60,755 nucleotides of DNA. Source: a bacterium (GTDB lineage: Bacteria > Chloroflexota > Dormibacteria > Aeolococcales > Aeolococcaceae). The notes under the pieces are model-generated. The model was not told the origin of the DNA, did not search any database, and saw only the letters and a list, made by a program, of their open reading frames with translations. The stretch lies in the NCBI GenBank assembly GCA_014874355.1, contig JACWAJ010000065.1, forward strand, positions 1 through 60,755. The letters run 5' to 3'. Shown here in pieces: positions 28,924-37,990 of this stretch. Position 1 is the first letter of the stretch. Each line of letters opens with the position of its first letter. Both the position numbers and the translations under genes were made by a program.

Positions 28924-29868
28924 ATGCCTGAACCGGGTGGGATTGCAAGTTGGCCGGGGGCGCGCGCGGATGAACCGCTGGCGAGGCATTCGCAGTACGG
29001 CATAGGCGGGCCTGCAGACTGGTTCGTCAAGGTGGACGACGCGATGGCACTCGGCGATCTGCTCCGTCTGGCGAATGCGGCCGGACTGCCTGTCACTCCG
29101 ATCGGGGCGGGCAGTAACACGCTCATCCTTGATGGTGGCATCCGGGGCGTGGTGGTCGAAATCACCGACAAGGCGATGCGCGTCATCGACGATACGGTGA
29201 TCGAGCTTCGAGCCGGCTGCATGCTGCCTCGAGTGGCCCTGGACTGTGCTCGGCTGGGCCTTGCCGGGCTCGAGTTCGGCATTGGCATTCCGGGAACGTG
29301 TGGTGCCAGCATTCGTGGTAACGCCGGTGCCTTTGGTCGTGAGATCAAGGATGTTCTGCTGGAGTGCTCCGCGCTGGATGTGCAGGGTGCGATGCGTACG
29401 TTTTCGGCTTTGGAATGTCAGTTTGCTTATCGCACCTCGATCTTCAAACAGTCGCTCACAGACAGCATCGTCGTTGCGGCGCGTTTTGGCGTGACACCCA
29501 ACACCGCCTATGCCGTGCGGCGGCGTACCGCCGCCATCCAGGCACACCGCAAATCAACCCAGCCTTATGGTATTCGGAGTCTCGGTTCGGTTTTCACCAA
29601 CCCTCCGGGTGATCATGCCGGGCGCCTCGTAGAGGCGGTGGGGTTAAAGGGCGCTCGTCGCGGCGGGGCAGAGATATCGACCGTTCATGCCAATTTTATT
29701 GTCAACGTGGATCGAGCCACCGCACGAGACGTTCTTGACCTGGTGGAACTGGCTCACGACCGGGTGCTGGCGGACTTCGGCGTCGATCTTGTGCGCGAAA
29801 TCGTTGTCATGGGCGAGGATAAGGCGCGGTCGGAACCGTCGGTGACGAAGCGGAGGAGTGGCGGGTGA
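28924..29868 (+). CDS. murB: UDP-N-acetylenolpyruvoylglucosamine reductase
   Basis: HSQYGIGGPADWFVKV, IGAGSNTLILDGGIRG, GIPGTCGASIRGNAGAFG, IRSLGSVFTNPPG, AEISTVHANFIVN. Confidence 0.95.
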   Translation: MPEPGGIASWPGARADEPLARHSQYGIGGPADWFVKVDDAMALGDLLRLANAAGLPVTPIGAGSNTLILDGGIRGVVVEITDKAMRVIDDTVIELRAGCMLPRVALDCARLGLAGLEFGIGIPGTCGASIRGNAGAFGREIKDVLLECSALDVQGAMRTFSALECQFAYRTSIFKQSLTDSIVVAARFGVTPNTAYAVRRRTAAIQAHRKSTQPYGIRSLGSVFTNPPGDHAGRLVEAVGLKGARRGGAEISTVHANFIVNVDRATARDVLDLVELAHDRVLADFGVDLVREIVVMGEDKARSEPSVTKRRSGG

Positions 29869-31055
29869 GGCGTGTCGGTGTGGTTTTCGGCGGGCAGTCG
29901 GTTGAGCACGAAGTGTCGGTGATCACCGCCATGCAGGTGATGGCGGCATTGCCCGCGGCCGGTTACGTCGCCGTGCCGCTTTACATCGCCAAGTCGGGCA
30001 CCTGGTATACGGGTGACCTGTTGAACCGTCTCGATGCATTCCGGGATTTCGACCGGGTGCTGCGGGGTGCAATGGCGGTTACACCGCGGATTGACGGCGC
30101 GCATCCCGGCCGGCTCGATGTGGTGGGCGGTCGGCGCGGCATCTTGGGGCGTGGTTCCGCTGCCGAGATAAGCGTCGACGTGGTGCTGCCGCTAGTGCAT
30201 GGTTCTCATGGCGAGGACGGCACTCTGGCGGGGCTTTGCGAACTCTGGGGAGTGCCCTATGCCGGCTGTGGCGTGGCCGCTGCGGCGCTGTCCATGGACA
30301 AGTCGCTGGCCAAGCGCATATTCCGCGCAGCCGGTCTTCCCGTTCTCGATGACATGGTGGTTGAACGCCAGCATTGGCTCCAAGATTCCCCTGCCGCCGT
30401 CTCTAAGATCGAGCATTGCTTCGGCTATCCGGTCTTCGTCAAACCGGCAACTCTCGGTTCGTCGATTGGCGTTTCCCCCGCCGGATCTGCCCGCGAGCTG
30501 CGCGACGCCATCGACCTCGCCCTTGCTTACTCCGACCGGGTGCTGGTCGAGCCTCAAATGCAAGATATCGTGGAGATCAACTGTGCCGTGCTGGGAAGCG
30601 GTGACACCGTTCGCGCTTCAGCCCTGGAGCAACCTGTGGTCAGCGGGGTGCTCACCTATGCGGAAAAGTACGCAGGCGGGAAGAAGGCGGCAAATGCCGG
30701 CATGAAGGGCGCTCGGCGGATCGTCCCGGCACCGATCGACGTTGCGCTGGCCGGCCGCATAAGCCGGCTGGCCAAGGACGCATTTCACGCCATCGGGGCG
30801 GCGGGTGTCGCTCGAGTCGACTTCCTGGTCTCACCTGAGCGCGGTGAGGTCATCCTCAACGAGATCAACACAGTCCCGGGATCGCTGGCCTTCTATCTCT
30901 GGGAGGAGTCGGGACTTCCCTTTGCCGAGCTGCTGAACTCGCTCATCGACCTGGCGTTTGCCGCAGATGCAGAGAGATCGGGCACCACCTATTCGATCGA
31001 TTCGTGGTTGCTTGCGGGTGGGATCGGCGGGGTCAAGACGGGGGGCTCCGCCTGA
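29865..31055 (+). CDS. ddl: D-alanine--D-alanine ligase
   Basis: VVFGGQSVEHEVSVITA, FVKPATLGSSIGVS, VILNEINTVPGS. Confidence 0.95.
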   Translation: MRRVGVVFGGQSVEHEVSVITAMQVMAALPAAGYVAVPLYIAKSGTWYTGDLLNRLDAFRDFDRVLRGAMAVTPRIDGAHPGRLDVVGGRRGILGRGSAAEISVDVVLPLVHGSHGEDGTLAGLCELWGVPYAGCGVAAAALSMDKSLAKRIFRAAGLPVLDDMVVERQHWLQDSPAAVSKIEHCFGYPVFVKPATLGSSIGVSPAGSARELRDAIDLALAYSDRVLVEPQMQDIVEINCAVLGSGDTVRASALEQPVVSGVLTYAEKYAGGKKAANAGMKGARRIVPAPIDVALAGRISRLAKDAFHAIGAAGVARVDFLVSPERGEVILNEINTVPGSLAFYLWEESGLPFAELLNSLIDLAFAADAERSGTTYSIDSWLLAGGIGGVKTGGSA

Positions 31056-31060
31056 GTGCG

Positions 31061-31846
31061 ATGACTAACCTTCTCGACATCGTCACCGAGGTGCCGCCGG
31101 CCCACGTCTTGCTGGCGGGGGAGGGGCCGCCGGTGCTGTGTCTCCACGGCTGGGGCGCCAGTGCCGGATTGTTCGTGCCTCTGAGCCGCGAACTTGACGA
31201 TCGGTTCTTCCTGATCGCCCCCGATTTCCCGGGATTTGGCGCGACGCCCGTGCCTGAGCGACCTTGGAGCGTTGACGATTACGTCGTCTGGACACTCGCG
31301 CTTCTCGACCGTCTGGGACTCGTCCGTGTCGACATAGTTGCCCATTCGTTTGGGGCACGGGTGGCCATCAAACTCGCGGCAGCGCATCCTGAACGGGTTG
31401 GGCGCATGGTGCTCACAGGTGCGGCAGGGGTGCGCCCCAAGCGCGGTATCGGCTACTACTTGCGCGTGCGTACTTTCAAGTTGCTGAAGCGCGTGCGTTC
31501 CGCACATATGACCCTGAGGTGGGTACGAGATTGGGCCTGCCGTCGAGTCGAGCGCAGCGGTTCGCGCGACTACCAGGCTGCCGGCGGGGTGATGCGGGGA
31601 ACTTTCGTCAGCGTCGTCAATGAGGACCTTGTCGAGTGGCTGCCCAAGGTGACGGCATCCACCTTGCTGGTCTGGGGCGACCGCGACGACGAAACCCCGC
31701 TCCGTGATGGCCGTCTCATGGAGCAACGCATCCCCGACGCGGGTCTGGTGATATTCGAGGGACGGAGCCATTACGCCTACATCGAGGAGGCGGCGCGTTT
31801 CGCGCACATAGTGGCCACGTTCTTGAGCGGCGAGGCCGCAGCATGA
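31061..31846 (+). CDS. Alpha/beta hydrolase
   Basis: VLCLHGWGASAGLF, VDIVAHSFGARVAIKLA nucleophile elbow; overlaps the next Mur-ligase gene. Confidence 0.9.
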   Translation: MTNLLDIVTEVPPAHVLLAGEGPPVLCLHGWGASAGLFVPLSRELDDRFFLIAPDFPGFGATPVPERPWSVDDYVVWTLALLDRLGLVRVDIVAHSFGARVAIKLAAAHPERVGRMVLTGAAGVRPKRGIGYYLRVRTFKLLKRVRSAHMTLRWVRDWACRRVERSGSRDYQAAGGVMRGTFVSVVNEDLVEWLPKVTASTLLVWGDRDDETPLRDGRLMEQRIPDAGLVIFEGRSHYAYIEEAARFAHIVATFLSGEAAA

Positions 31847-33462
31847 TCGGTGGCGTCGGAATTGCGATGGTGGCGTTGCTGTGGCTTCTGGCCATAACCC
31901 GTATCTCCGTTGTGGCGTCGCGAATGTTCCAGATCGAGGAATACGAGGCGCTCCGGCTCTGGAGATGGGCCAATGTGCGCGCCTGGAACTGGCATCGCGC
32001 GCTCGCCGTTGCGAGCGCTGCCGCTCTAGTCCTGGCAGGGGTTGCGGTACTGCGCAACGAATCCTATTGGGTCATCGCCGAGGGCCTCACGGGCACCGCG
32101 CTGCTCAACCTCTTGTGGCGCTGGCTGCCGCCCAAGAAGGCGCTGGTGTGGACGCCACGCATGCGCCGCCTATTCGCGACGACGGTGGTACTGGCGGTCG
32201 TCCTGACCGCCGCCGTCGCCATCCTGGCGCTTCGCAGTCCGGTGGTCGTGGGGGCGGTGGCCGTATGGGTCGGGATCTTCATGGCGAGCACCATCCCCGT
32301 CTTTCTGTTCGTAATTGCCAACTGGCTGATGGCTCCCGTCGAGGCCGGGGTGCGGTGCGGCTTTATCCGCCGTGCCCGCCGCCGCCTTGCCGCGGTCGAT
32401 CCGGTTGTCGTAGCGGTGGCGGGGAGTTGGGGCAAGACGTCGACCAAGCACATCCTCGCCCAGCTATTGCCCGCAGCTGCTTTCGCACTGCCCACGCCGC
32501 GGAGTTTCAACACCCTGATGGGGGTCACCCGCACCGTCAACGAGAATCTCGCGGATTCGCACAAGACGTTCATCGTGGAGATGGACGCTTACGCTCCGGG
32601 CGAGATCGCCTCCATTTGCGATCTGGTGCACCCGCGGCTTGCGATCGTGACCGCGGTGGGTCCGCAGCACCTCGAGCGTTTCGGCAGTATCGAGCGAATT
32701 GCAGACGCGCTGTACGAGACCGTCGCTGCGCTTCCCCCCGAGGGTGTCGCGATCATCTATGCGGGGGATCCCAGTTGTGCCGCACTGGCACTGCGCGCGG
32801 TCGGGGAGAAGCGCCGGGTCGTCACCTACGCCATGGAGGGCGAGGGCGTCAACGCCGACATCTCCGCGACCGACGTCCGGGTCGATGGTGGGGGTTCTCA
32901 CTTCATGTGGCGCTGGGGGGCGGAGCAACTGGAGACAAGGGTGGACGTGCCACTGCTGGGGCGTCATCAGGTGCTCAATGTCAGCGCCGCGTTGGCGGCT
33001 GTGCACCTGCTCGGCTTCGATGCGATCGCGGCGGTGTCATCTGCGGCACGGTTGCAACCTGTCGAGCACCGGCTGCAACCGGTTCCCAGTGGCCACGGAG
33101 TTGTCGTCATTGACGATTCCTACAACGCCAATCCCGTTGGCGTCCACAACGGCCTGGACGTCTTATCCGCGCTTGGCGAAGGCAAGAGGATCCTTGTGAC
33201 ACCGGGACTGGTTGAACTAGGCGCCGAGGAAGATGCCGAGAACCGGCGCTACGGTGAGCACGCGGCCCGTGTTTGCGATCACGTGATCGTCGTACGCGCC
33301 AAGACCACTGAGGCGTTACTGGCGGGCCTTGGCGCCGGGGGTATCGACGCGAAGGCCGTCCATGTGGTGGCATCGCTGGCCGAGGCCACCACGGTCATAG
33401 GTTCGCTTGCCCGTCGCGGAGACGTGGTTCTCTTCGCCAACGATCTTCCCGACACGTACTAA
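31843..33462 (+). CDS. MurF-like Mur ligase with N-terminal multi-TM domain
   Basis: About 4-5 hydrophobic helices in the first ~180 aa, then VAVAGSWGKTSTKHIL, RSFNTLMGVTRTVNENL, VVIDDSYNANPVGVHNGLDVL. Confidence 0.9.
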   Translation: MIGGVGIAMVALLWLLAITRISVVASRMFQIEEYEALRLWRWANVRAWNWHRALAVASAAALVLAGVAVLRNESYWVIAEGLTGTALLNLLWRWLPPKKALVWTPRMRRLFATTVVLAVVLTAAVAILALRSPVVVGAVAVWVGIFMASTIPVFLFVIANWLMAPVEAGVRCGFIRRARRRLAAVDPVVVAVAGSWGKTSTKHILAQLLPAAAFALPTPRSFNTLMGVTRTVNENLADSHKTFIVEMDAYAPGEIASICDLVHPRLAIVTAVGPQHLERFGSIERIADALYETVAALPPEGVAIIYAGDPSCAALALRAVGEKRRVVTYAMEGEGVNADISATDVRVDGGGSHFMWRWGAEQLETRVDVPLLGRHQVLNVSAALAAVHLLGFDAIAAVSSAARLQPVEHRLQPVPSGHGVVVIDDSYNANPVGVHNGLDVLSALGEGKRILVTPGLVELGAEEDAENRRYGEHAARVCDHVIVVRAKTTEALLAGLGAGGIDAKAVHVVASLAEATTVIGSLARRGDVVLFANDLPDTY

Positions 33463-33558
33463 GGCTCACGCTTTGCATGATTCTCGGGCATAATCAGGTG
33501 ACGGTCGTCAGCCCACTCCATAACGTCTTCTCAACGTCGGTGAATTGTCATTTCTCGT

Positions 33559-34683
33559 ATGGCCATCACGTCGCAGCGTTCTACCGCTAGCGCTGAGCGC
33601 GTCCAGCATCGTGCCAGGGTTCGCGCTCAGGCGGCGTCACTTGTCGACATCCCGAGTCGGCGGCGCGACTTTCGCACACCTTCAAGCCTCAACTTGCGTT
33701 CCACGTCGCGAAGGCGGCTCCATGCGCCGCAACCGCGTTGGCGGGTCGGCGAAGGTCACGGCAATTCGCGTCGTGGTGTGACCGTAGGGCTCCTTGTGCT
33801 CCAGGTTATTGGGTTGGTGCTGCTGCTGGTGCTGCCTGGCTTCCAGGTTCGCAACGTCAGCATTGCGGGAAGCCGCCTACTGACGCGAGAGGCGGTACTC
33901 GATGCGGCTTTGGTGCCTTCGCACAGCATCTTCACCGTCGATGGTGGTGCGATCCGTCAGCGTCTTATTGGCCTTCCGTGGATACGCAGTGCGACCGTCA
34001 CCACCGAGTTGCCCAATACCGTGAGTATTCACATCGTCGAGTGGTCGCCCAGTCTGCGGTTGCATCGCAATGGACATGACACGCTTGTCGCCGACTCTGG
34101 TGCCACCGTGGATACTTCGGCGGGGCGGCCGGACGTGGTGTCGAAAATCCCCGTCCTGGTTGATGAACGTACGGGTAAGACTGCGACTCTCGACCCCGCT
34201 CTCGTTCAGATGCTCGATGCCACGAGCAGTCGCTTCCCGGCGGTGTTTGGTTGCTCGGTTGCAGCCTATGAGTGGCGTGCTGACGGCATGCTCGTCATCT
34301 GGACGTCCACGGGATGGTCGGCGGTGCTAGGGCATATGGATGCCAGCGGCGAGGTGGCCGCCATTCCCGATCAACTGAGCTCGCTGGCCGCGCTCAAGGC
34401 TCATCTCAACTTCACCGCGCCGGGTTTTGGCTATGTCAATCTGGAAAATCCGGAGGCACCGGCAGTTGGCGGCACGCCGGGCTTGCCGCCAACTATCAAG
34501 GACGCTCTGACGTTGAGCGTTCCCAAACCTGCGTCGCCGTCAACACCGTCGGGGTCGACTGCTCAACCGGGTGGGCCCAAGGCGCCTGCGCCCACGCCAG
34601 TGCCCGCACCCACGCCGCCTCCCACACCTGCACCGACAGCGGCCCCGACACCCTACGTTTTCAACGTCCAGCTCTCACACTGA
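33559..34683 (+). CDS. ftsQ: FtsQ/DivIB-like POTRA protein with Pro-rich C-terminal tail
   Basis: TM helix then FQVRNVSIAGSRLLTREAVL...GLPWIRSATVTTELPNTVSIHIVEWSP; tail (APTPVPAPTPPPTPAPTAAPTP). Confidence 0.85.
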   Translation: MAITSQRSTASAERVQHRARVRAQAASLVDIPSRRRDFRTPSSLNLRSTSRRRLHAPQPRWRVGEGHGNSRRGVTVGLLVLQVIGLVLLLVLPGFQVRNVSIAGSRLLTREAVLDAALVPSHSIFTVDGGAIRQRLIGLPWIRSATVTTELPNTVSIHIVEWSPSLRLHRNGHDTLVADSGATVDTSAGRPDVVSKIPVLVDERTGKTATLDPALVQMLDATSSRFPAVFGCSVAAYEWRADGMLVIWTSTGWSAVLGHMDASGEVAAIPDQLSSLAALKAHLNFTAPGFGYVNLENPEAPAVGGTPGLPPTIKDALTLSVPKPASPSTPSGSTAQPGGPKAPAPTPVPAPTPPPTPAPTAAPTPYVFNVQLSH

Positions 34684-34730
34684 GGCCGAGAACTGCTGCC
34701 GAAAGGGCTGGCGTTGGCCATAGATTCGGC

Positions 34731-34756
34731 GGCGATATTTAGGGGCGATATTTAGG
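34731..34756 (+). repeat. Perfect tandem 13-bp repeat GGCGATATTTAGG x2
   Basis: Direct reading; upstream of the coiled-coil ORF. Confidence 0.85.
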
Positions 34757-34808
34757 CGGGCGCAACTTTGTCCGTTTCACGTCCGCGTTAGTCGGTTACC
34801 GTTTCGAC

Positions 34809-35441
34809 ATGGCAGAAAACACACCAAACACCGACAAGACCCCGGATACTCCGCTGGGCGGTTCGTCCAACCTCAGCTTTCACACCCGTCGCGTCGTCGC
34901 CGAAGGTAACGTCAAGGGACGTTGGGCGGGGTTTCGCGCCAGGCGTCGTGCCCGTATCGCGGAGTACAACGAGAAGCAGGCACTTCGGTATGCCAAGAAG
35001 GCAGGCGCAGCCACCGATGCGGCCGGGAAACTTCGTGCCGAGCAGGCTGAACTGGCCCGTCGTGCCGATGCGGCCCGCCAGTTAGAGCTGGTTGAGCAGC
35101 AGGCTGCGTCTGAGCGTCGTGCCGCCCAGATTGCTGAACTTGCCCGCTTTGACGCTGTGAGCCGCACACTCAAAGCCAAGCACTCCGTGGAGAGCACTGC
35201 CGCGGCCATCAAGATCGAGCAGGCCGAGAGGGCTCTGGTTGAGGCCAGGCAGGCTGCCGAGGCGGTTGAGCAGGAGCATGCCCAGGCCAATCTCCATCAC
35301 CAGGAGGCCAAGGCCAGCACCCGCATCGATCACCGCACTGCCAATAAGGCGGCGGCGGATGCCCTCAAGCGGGACGTGACCAAAATCGTTCGCGAGGGCA
35401 AGGGCCCCTGGAAGCACGTGGGCGGGGGCCGGGGACTCTAG
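34809..35441 (+). CDS. Ala/Glu/Arg-rich coiled-coil hypothetical protein
   Basis: Long heptad-like charged region; own terminator downstream. Confidence 0.75.
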   Translation: MAENTPNTDKTPDTPLGGSSNLSFHTRRVVAEGNVKGRWAGFRARRRARIAEYNEKQALRYAKKAGAATDAAGKLRAEQAELARRADAARQLELVEQQAASERRAAQIAELARFDAVSRTLKAKHSVESTAAAIKIEQAERALVEARQAAEAVEQEHAQANLHHQEAKASTRIDHRTANKAAADALKRDVTKIVREGKGPWKHVGGGRGL

Positions 35442-35461
35442 CCCGGCTGTCTCTGTAACTC

Positions 35462-35497
35462 AAAGCGGCTCCTCGTGAAAGCGGGGGGCCGCTTTTA
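35462..35497 (+). terminator. Hairpin AAAGCGGC...GCCGCTTTT
   Basis: Perfect terminal stem followed by T run. Confidence 0.8.
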
Positions 35498-35515
35498 TCT
35501 ATGTAGACGTGATGT

Positions 35516-36400
35516 CTACTTGTGCTCCCACGGCTTGGCTACGCGCAGTGCCGAGAGGATGGCGCGGGTGGCCGGTGAGCGGTTGAGCGTGTAGAAGTGG
35601 ATGCCTGGCGCTCCGCCGGCAAGCAACTCCTGACATTGCAATGTCGCCCACGCGACGCCAAGTTGGACGACGGCCTCGGCGTCGTTGCGGCGCTCATCCA
35701 GTGCTGTGAGCAGAGCCGCGGGGATGGTGACCCCGATTTTGGATGTGAACCTTTTGATCTGCTCAACATTGGTGACGGGCATGATCCCCGGAATGATGGG
35801 AACGCTGATTCCGGCGGCACGCGATCGGGCCACGAAGTCGAAGTACAGGCGGTTGTCGAAAAAGAGTTGAGTGATGAGGAACCCGGCACCTTGGACCACC
35901 TTGAGCCGGGTGAAGGCAAGATCGCTCTCCAGGTCAGGCGACTCGATATGGCCTTCGGGGTAACAAGCGGCGCCGATACAAAAAGCGTACTTGGCGGAAA
36001 TCAGCGCGGCCAGTTCGCTGCCGTGACGCAGGCCGTCGTTGGAGTTGTGGAACCCGGAGGCGCCGTCGGGTGGGTCTCCCCGCAACGCCAGAACATTGTC
36101 GATATGGGCATCTTGAAGCTCATCGAGCACGCTGCATAGTTCCTGGCGACTGGCACCTACACATGTCAGGTGTGCCATCGGCTCGATGCCAAGATCACCC
36201 CTGAGCCGCTTGACCAGTTCCACTGTGCGGGTCCGGGTGCTGCCGTTGGCGCCGTAGGTCACCGAGACAAAGCTCGGATCGAGACTTTTGAGTTGTGCGA
36301 TGGCGCTAAACAGGCTTTCCAGAGCTGCTTCGTTGCGTGGCGGGAAGAACTCGAAGGAGAAGCTGGGAATCCTCTGAGAGAGGATCTCGACGATGCGCAT
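35516..36400 (-). CDS. metF: Methylenetetrahydrofolate reductase
   Basis: FSFEFFPPRNEAALESL, PSFVSVTYGANGSTR, LALRGDPP, GAGFLITQLFFDNRLYFDFV. Confidence 0.95.
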   Translation of the reverse strand: MRIVEILSQRIPSFSFEFFPPRNEAALESLFSAIAQLKSLDPSFVSVTYGANGSTRTRTVELVKRLRGDLGIEPMAHLTCVGASRQELCSVLDELQDAHIDNVLALRGDPPDGASGFHNSNDGLRHGSELAALISAKYAFCIGAACYPEGHIESPDLESDLAFTRLKVVQGAGFLITQLFFDNRLYFDFVARSRAAGISVPIIPGIMPVTNVEQIKRFTSKIGVTIPAALLTALDERRNDAEAVVQLGVAWATLQCQELLAGGAPGIHFYTLNRSPATRAILSALRVAKPWEHK

Positions 36401-36425
36401 GTGCTGCATGGTAGGTTGCGTGTCC

Positions 36426-37475
36426 ATGCGAGCGGTGTTTGCGAAGACGTTTGGCGGCGACGACCCGGTTGGCAACCTGCGGATCGGTGATGTGGCCGAC
36501 CCCGTGCCGGCGCCGGGGGAGGTGAGGGTTCGTGTGACTGCGGCCACGCTGAATCACCATGACCTGTGGACACTCAAGGGCGTGGGCTCGCGGTCGTTTC
36601 CCGGGTCTCAGGTGCTCGGTATGGATGCTGCGGGAGTGGTCGACAGCTACGGCGATGGGGCCCGCGCTGGCACTGTGCCTGTCGGCGACCGCGTCGTGCT
36701 CTATCCGGTGTTCGGATGTGGTGCTTGTGATGCCTGTCTGGCCGGCGACCAGTTGCTATGTCCGCGGATTGGCCTGCTGAGTGAGCCGCCGCGTGGGGGC
36801 ACGCTGGCGGAGTATGTGGTGGTTCCCGTTCAAAGTCTGGTGGCGCTACCCGATTCCATTGACGACGTGGTTGCCGCGTGCCTGCCCACCGCCTACCTGA
36901 CGGCCTACCGGATGCTGTTCCAGTGTGCCGGACTGCGTCCGGGCCAGAGCGTTTTGGTTCAGGGGGCGAGCGGTGGTGTGGCCACCGCAGCCATTCTCCT
37001 GGCTCGCGTTCATGGCATCACCGTCTTTGCCACGTCGAGGACCGAGGCCAAGCGCAGTGCCGCTCTCGAACTTGGCGCCACCGCTGCCTTCGACCCGGCT
37101 GATCGGGCTGCGGTCAAACAACTCATCGCGGCAACCGGGGGCGGAGTAGACGCTGTGGTTGAAACCGTCGGCGATCCAACCTGGGATTTCAGCCTTCGCG
37201 CCGTCCGTCCCGGAGGCACGATTGTCGTCGTCGGCGTCACCGGAGGGGCCAACCCTGCGGCGCAACTCAATCGTGTCTTCTGGCGCCATATCACGATTGC
37301 CGGTTCGAGCATGGGCACCCGCTCTGAACTCGTGCGCCTCGTCGCCCTCTGTGCCAACGGAACACTGTCACCCCTCGTCGATTCGGTTACCGACTTCGAC
37401 GGCGTGGCCGATGCCATGCAGAAGATGGCCGACGGCAAACACTTTGGCAAACTGGTGATACGCGTTTCGGGATGA
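36426..37475 (+). CDS. Zinc-type alcohol dehydrogenase/quinone oxidoreductase family
   Basis: LNHHDLWTLKG, FGCGACDACLAGDQLLC structural-Zn motif, GASGGVATAAILLA. Confidence 0.92.
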   Translation: MRAVFAKTFGGDDPVGNLRIGDVADPVPAPGEVRVRVTAATLNHHDLWTLKGVGSRSFPGSQVLGMDAAGVVDSYGDGARAGTVPVGDRVVLYPVFGCGACDACLAGDQLLCPRIGLLSEPPRGGTLAEYVVVPVQSLVALPDSIDDVVAACLPTAYLTAYRMLFQCAGLRPGQSVLVQGASGGVATAAILLARVHGITVFATSRTEAKRSAALELGATAAFDPADRAAVKQLIAATGGGVDAVVETVGDPTWDFSLRAVRPGGTIVVVGVTGGANPAAQLNRVFWRHITIAGSSMGTRSELVRLVALCANGTLSPLVDSVTDFDGVADAMQKMADGKHFGKLVIRVSG

Positions 37476-37491
37476 GCCCCAGCCGCAGCTA

Positions 37492-37670
37492 AGCCTGGAT
37501 CCACCGTGAAACCGAAGCAGACCGCCACTCGGGCGAGTCCAGGGCAAGGCGCCGCCGAGCACGAGAGGGAGTGCATCTGAATGATGCATGACCAAACGCG
37601 CGCAGAAGGCAACGCAGCCATGGACCGGCTAATTGAGCGAGATGCGAGGGGCTCACGGTGGATCCAGGCT
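37492..37670. repeat. 179-bp element with 18-bp perfect terminal inverted repeats
   Basis: AGCCTGGATCCACCGTGA (37492-37509) and its reverse complement (37653-37670). Confidence 0.7.
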
Positions 37671-37681
37671 AAAGCGCGGGA

Positions 37682-37888
37682 TTACTCCGGGGGGAACACC
37701 GACCGACCCGAGTCGGCTGCATGCTGTTGCGGATCGTATGCCGGCAGCGGGGTATAGCCTCTGCTCTCCAGCGCGTGTGCTTGGCGCTCTGTGGGCCGCT
37801 TGTTCGTCTGGATGTCACGGAAGTGAACCATCCAGATCGTGAGGGCAGCTTCAACCTCCGGGCTGTAGCCTTGGCTTCTCCCATGCAT
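37682..37888 (-). CDS. Possible 68-aa hypothetical protein
   Basis: Open frame MHGRSQGYSPEVEAALTIWMVHFRDIQTNKRPTERQAHALESRGYTPLPAY...; no clear RBS. Confidence 0.3.
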   Translation of the reverse strand: MHGRSQGYSPEVEAALTIWMVHFRDIQTNKRPTERQAHALESRGYTPLPAYDPQQHAADSGRSVFPPE

Positions 37889-37990
37889 GTCTGCAGACTA
37901 GGGTGTGGGAGCGGACACAGCACGGACAATCTCAGCTTGGCAGCAGTCTTGTGATGGGGCTGTCACGACTTGTCATTTCGTTCTTTACAG

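Noticed and set aside
31881-33113. 410-aa plus-strand ORF in an alternative frame of the MurF-like gene
   Set aside because: Arg/Gly/Cys-rich out-of-frame translation typical of high-GC DNA; the 31843 frame carries all Mur-ligase motifs.
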